Made by a program: the position numbers and the translations under genes
The notes under the pieces: generated by a model
The model's input: the letters and a program-made list of their open reading frames with translations, nothing else
What the model was told of the DNA's origin: nothing
The model's database searches: none
Shown: positions 49,530 through 49,575 of the stretch, in pieces
Position numbering within the stretch: the stretch's first letter is position 1
Layout of the letters: each line of letters begins with the position of its first letter
Assembly: GCA_949283785.1 (NCBI GenBank)
Contig: CASDTR010000039.1
Span: 1 to 49,575 of the forward strand
DNA length: 49,575 nucleotides
Source: an uncultured Oscillospiraceae bacterium
GTDB taxonomy: Bacteria; Bacillota; Clostridia; Oscillospirales; Acutalibacteraceae
Direction of reading: 5' to 3'

Positions 49530-49575
49530 TTACTTGCTACCCTTGAAAGGGTCTACATACTCTTTTCTGCTCAAA
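49530..49575 (-). CDS. C-terminal end of a gene cut by the window edge
   Basis: Only 14 residues are present (LSRKEYVDPFKGSK) followed by TAA at 49532-49530. I do not recognise the protein. Its position just inside the apparent insertion-element end suggests it could be the protein encoded by that element, but an ordinary gene is equally possible. Confidence 0.4.
   Translation of the reverse strand, partial: LSRKEYVDPFKGSK

Overview
The window looks like a chromosomal segment of a Gram-positive anaerobe of the class Clostridia, most likely the Oscillospiraceae/Ruminococcaceae part. This is inferred from gene families, gene order and style only: a membrane pyrophosphatase with K+-dependent signatures, a NuoE/NuoF/GltD-type flavin iron-sulfur complex, a SpoIVFA/SpoIVFB-like pair followed by the TIGR03960 and TIGR03936 genes, strong AGGAGG ribosome sites, GTG/TTG starts, sigma-A type promoters and tRNA genes with encoded CCA. 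No phage, rRNA or CRISPR array was seen. Almost all genes lie on the minus strand; only the GH29 fucosidase is on the plus strand.

Layout from left to right. 1-5.0 kb: membrane pyrophosphatase (C-terminus cut by the window edge), an alpha/beta hydrolase, a GNAT acetyltransferase, a nucleoside phosphorylase and tRNA-Pro(CGG). 5.0-9.0 kb: a gene-poor AT-rich stretch, the GH29 fucosidase with its own promoter, and a half-size ABC exporter whose reading frame is broken at an A AAA AAG heptamer. 9.2-15 kb: protein quality control (trigger factor, ClpP, ClpX), a metallophosphoesterase and threonine synthase. 15-19.8 kb: an apparent operon GH4 glycosidase, PfkB sugar kinase, RNase HII, YraN, M19 dipeptidase, then an XRE regulator with an operator-like palindrome. 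20.0-22.5 kb: a four-tRNA operon (Gly-Arg-His-Gln) and an operon YerC, methyltransferase, Hsp33. 22.6-30.1 kb: an SDR enzyme with an added zinc-finger-like tail and a three-gene electron-transfer complex resembling the Stn-type transhydrogenase. 30.3-37.5 kb: a small secreted protein, an ECF sigma/anti-sigma pair, a two-gene ABC transporter, a zinc-ribbon protein, a secreted metallophosphoesterase, a methyltransferase and a GtrA protein. 37.5-44.3 kb: RbgA, two signal peptidases, ribosomal protein L19 with a structured leader, TIGR03936/TIGR03960, SpoIVFB-like and SpoIVFA-like proteins. 44.3-49.3 kb: GH39 xylosidase-like enzyme, URO-D family protein and a large beta-helix lipoprotein. The right edge carries the apparent end of an IS200/IS605-type element.

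Functional themes: carbohydrate use (GH29, GH4 with a kinase, GH39, beta-helix lipoprotein), energy and redox balance (ion-pumping pyrophosphatase, NAD(P)H/ferredoxin flavoenzyme), protein folding and turnover, translation and ribosome assembly (L19, RbgA, five tRNAs), secretion and a sporulation-type intramembrane protease module.

The observations most worth a second look are the possible -1 frameshift signal in the ABC exporter, the SDR/zinc-finger fusion with a TTG start, the bifurcating-type redox complex, the insertion-element end with a bulged-T hairpin at the right edge, and several operator-like or leader-like inverted repeats. I saw no locus that I can call a wholly new system with confidence.
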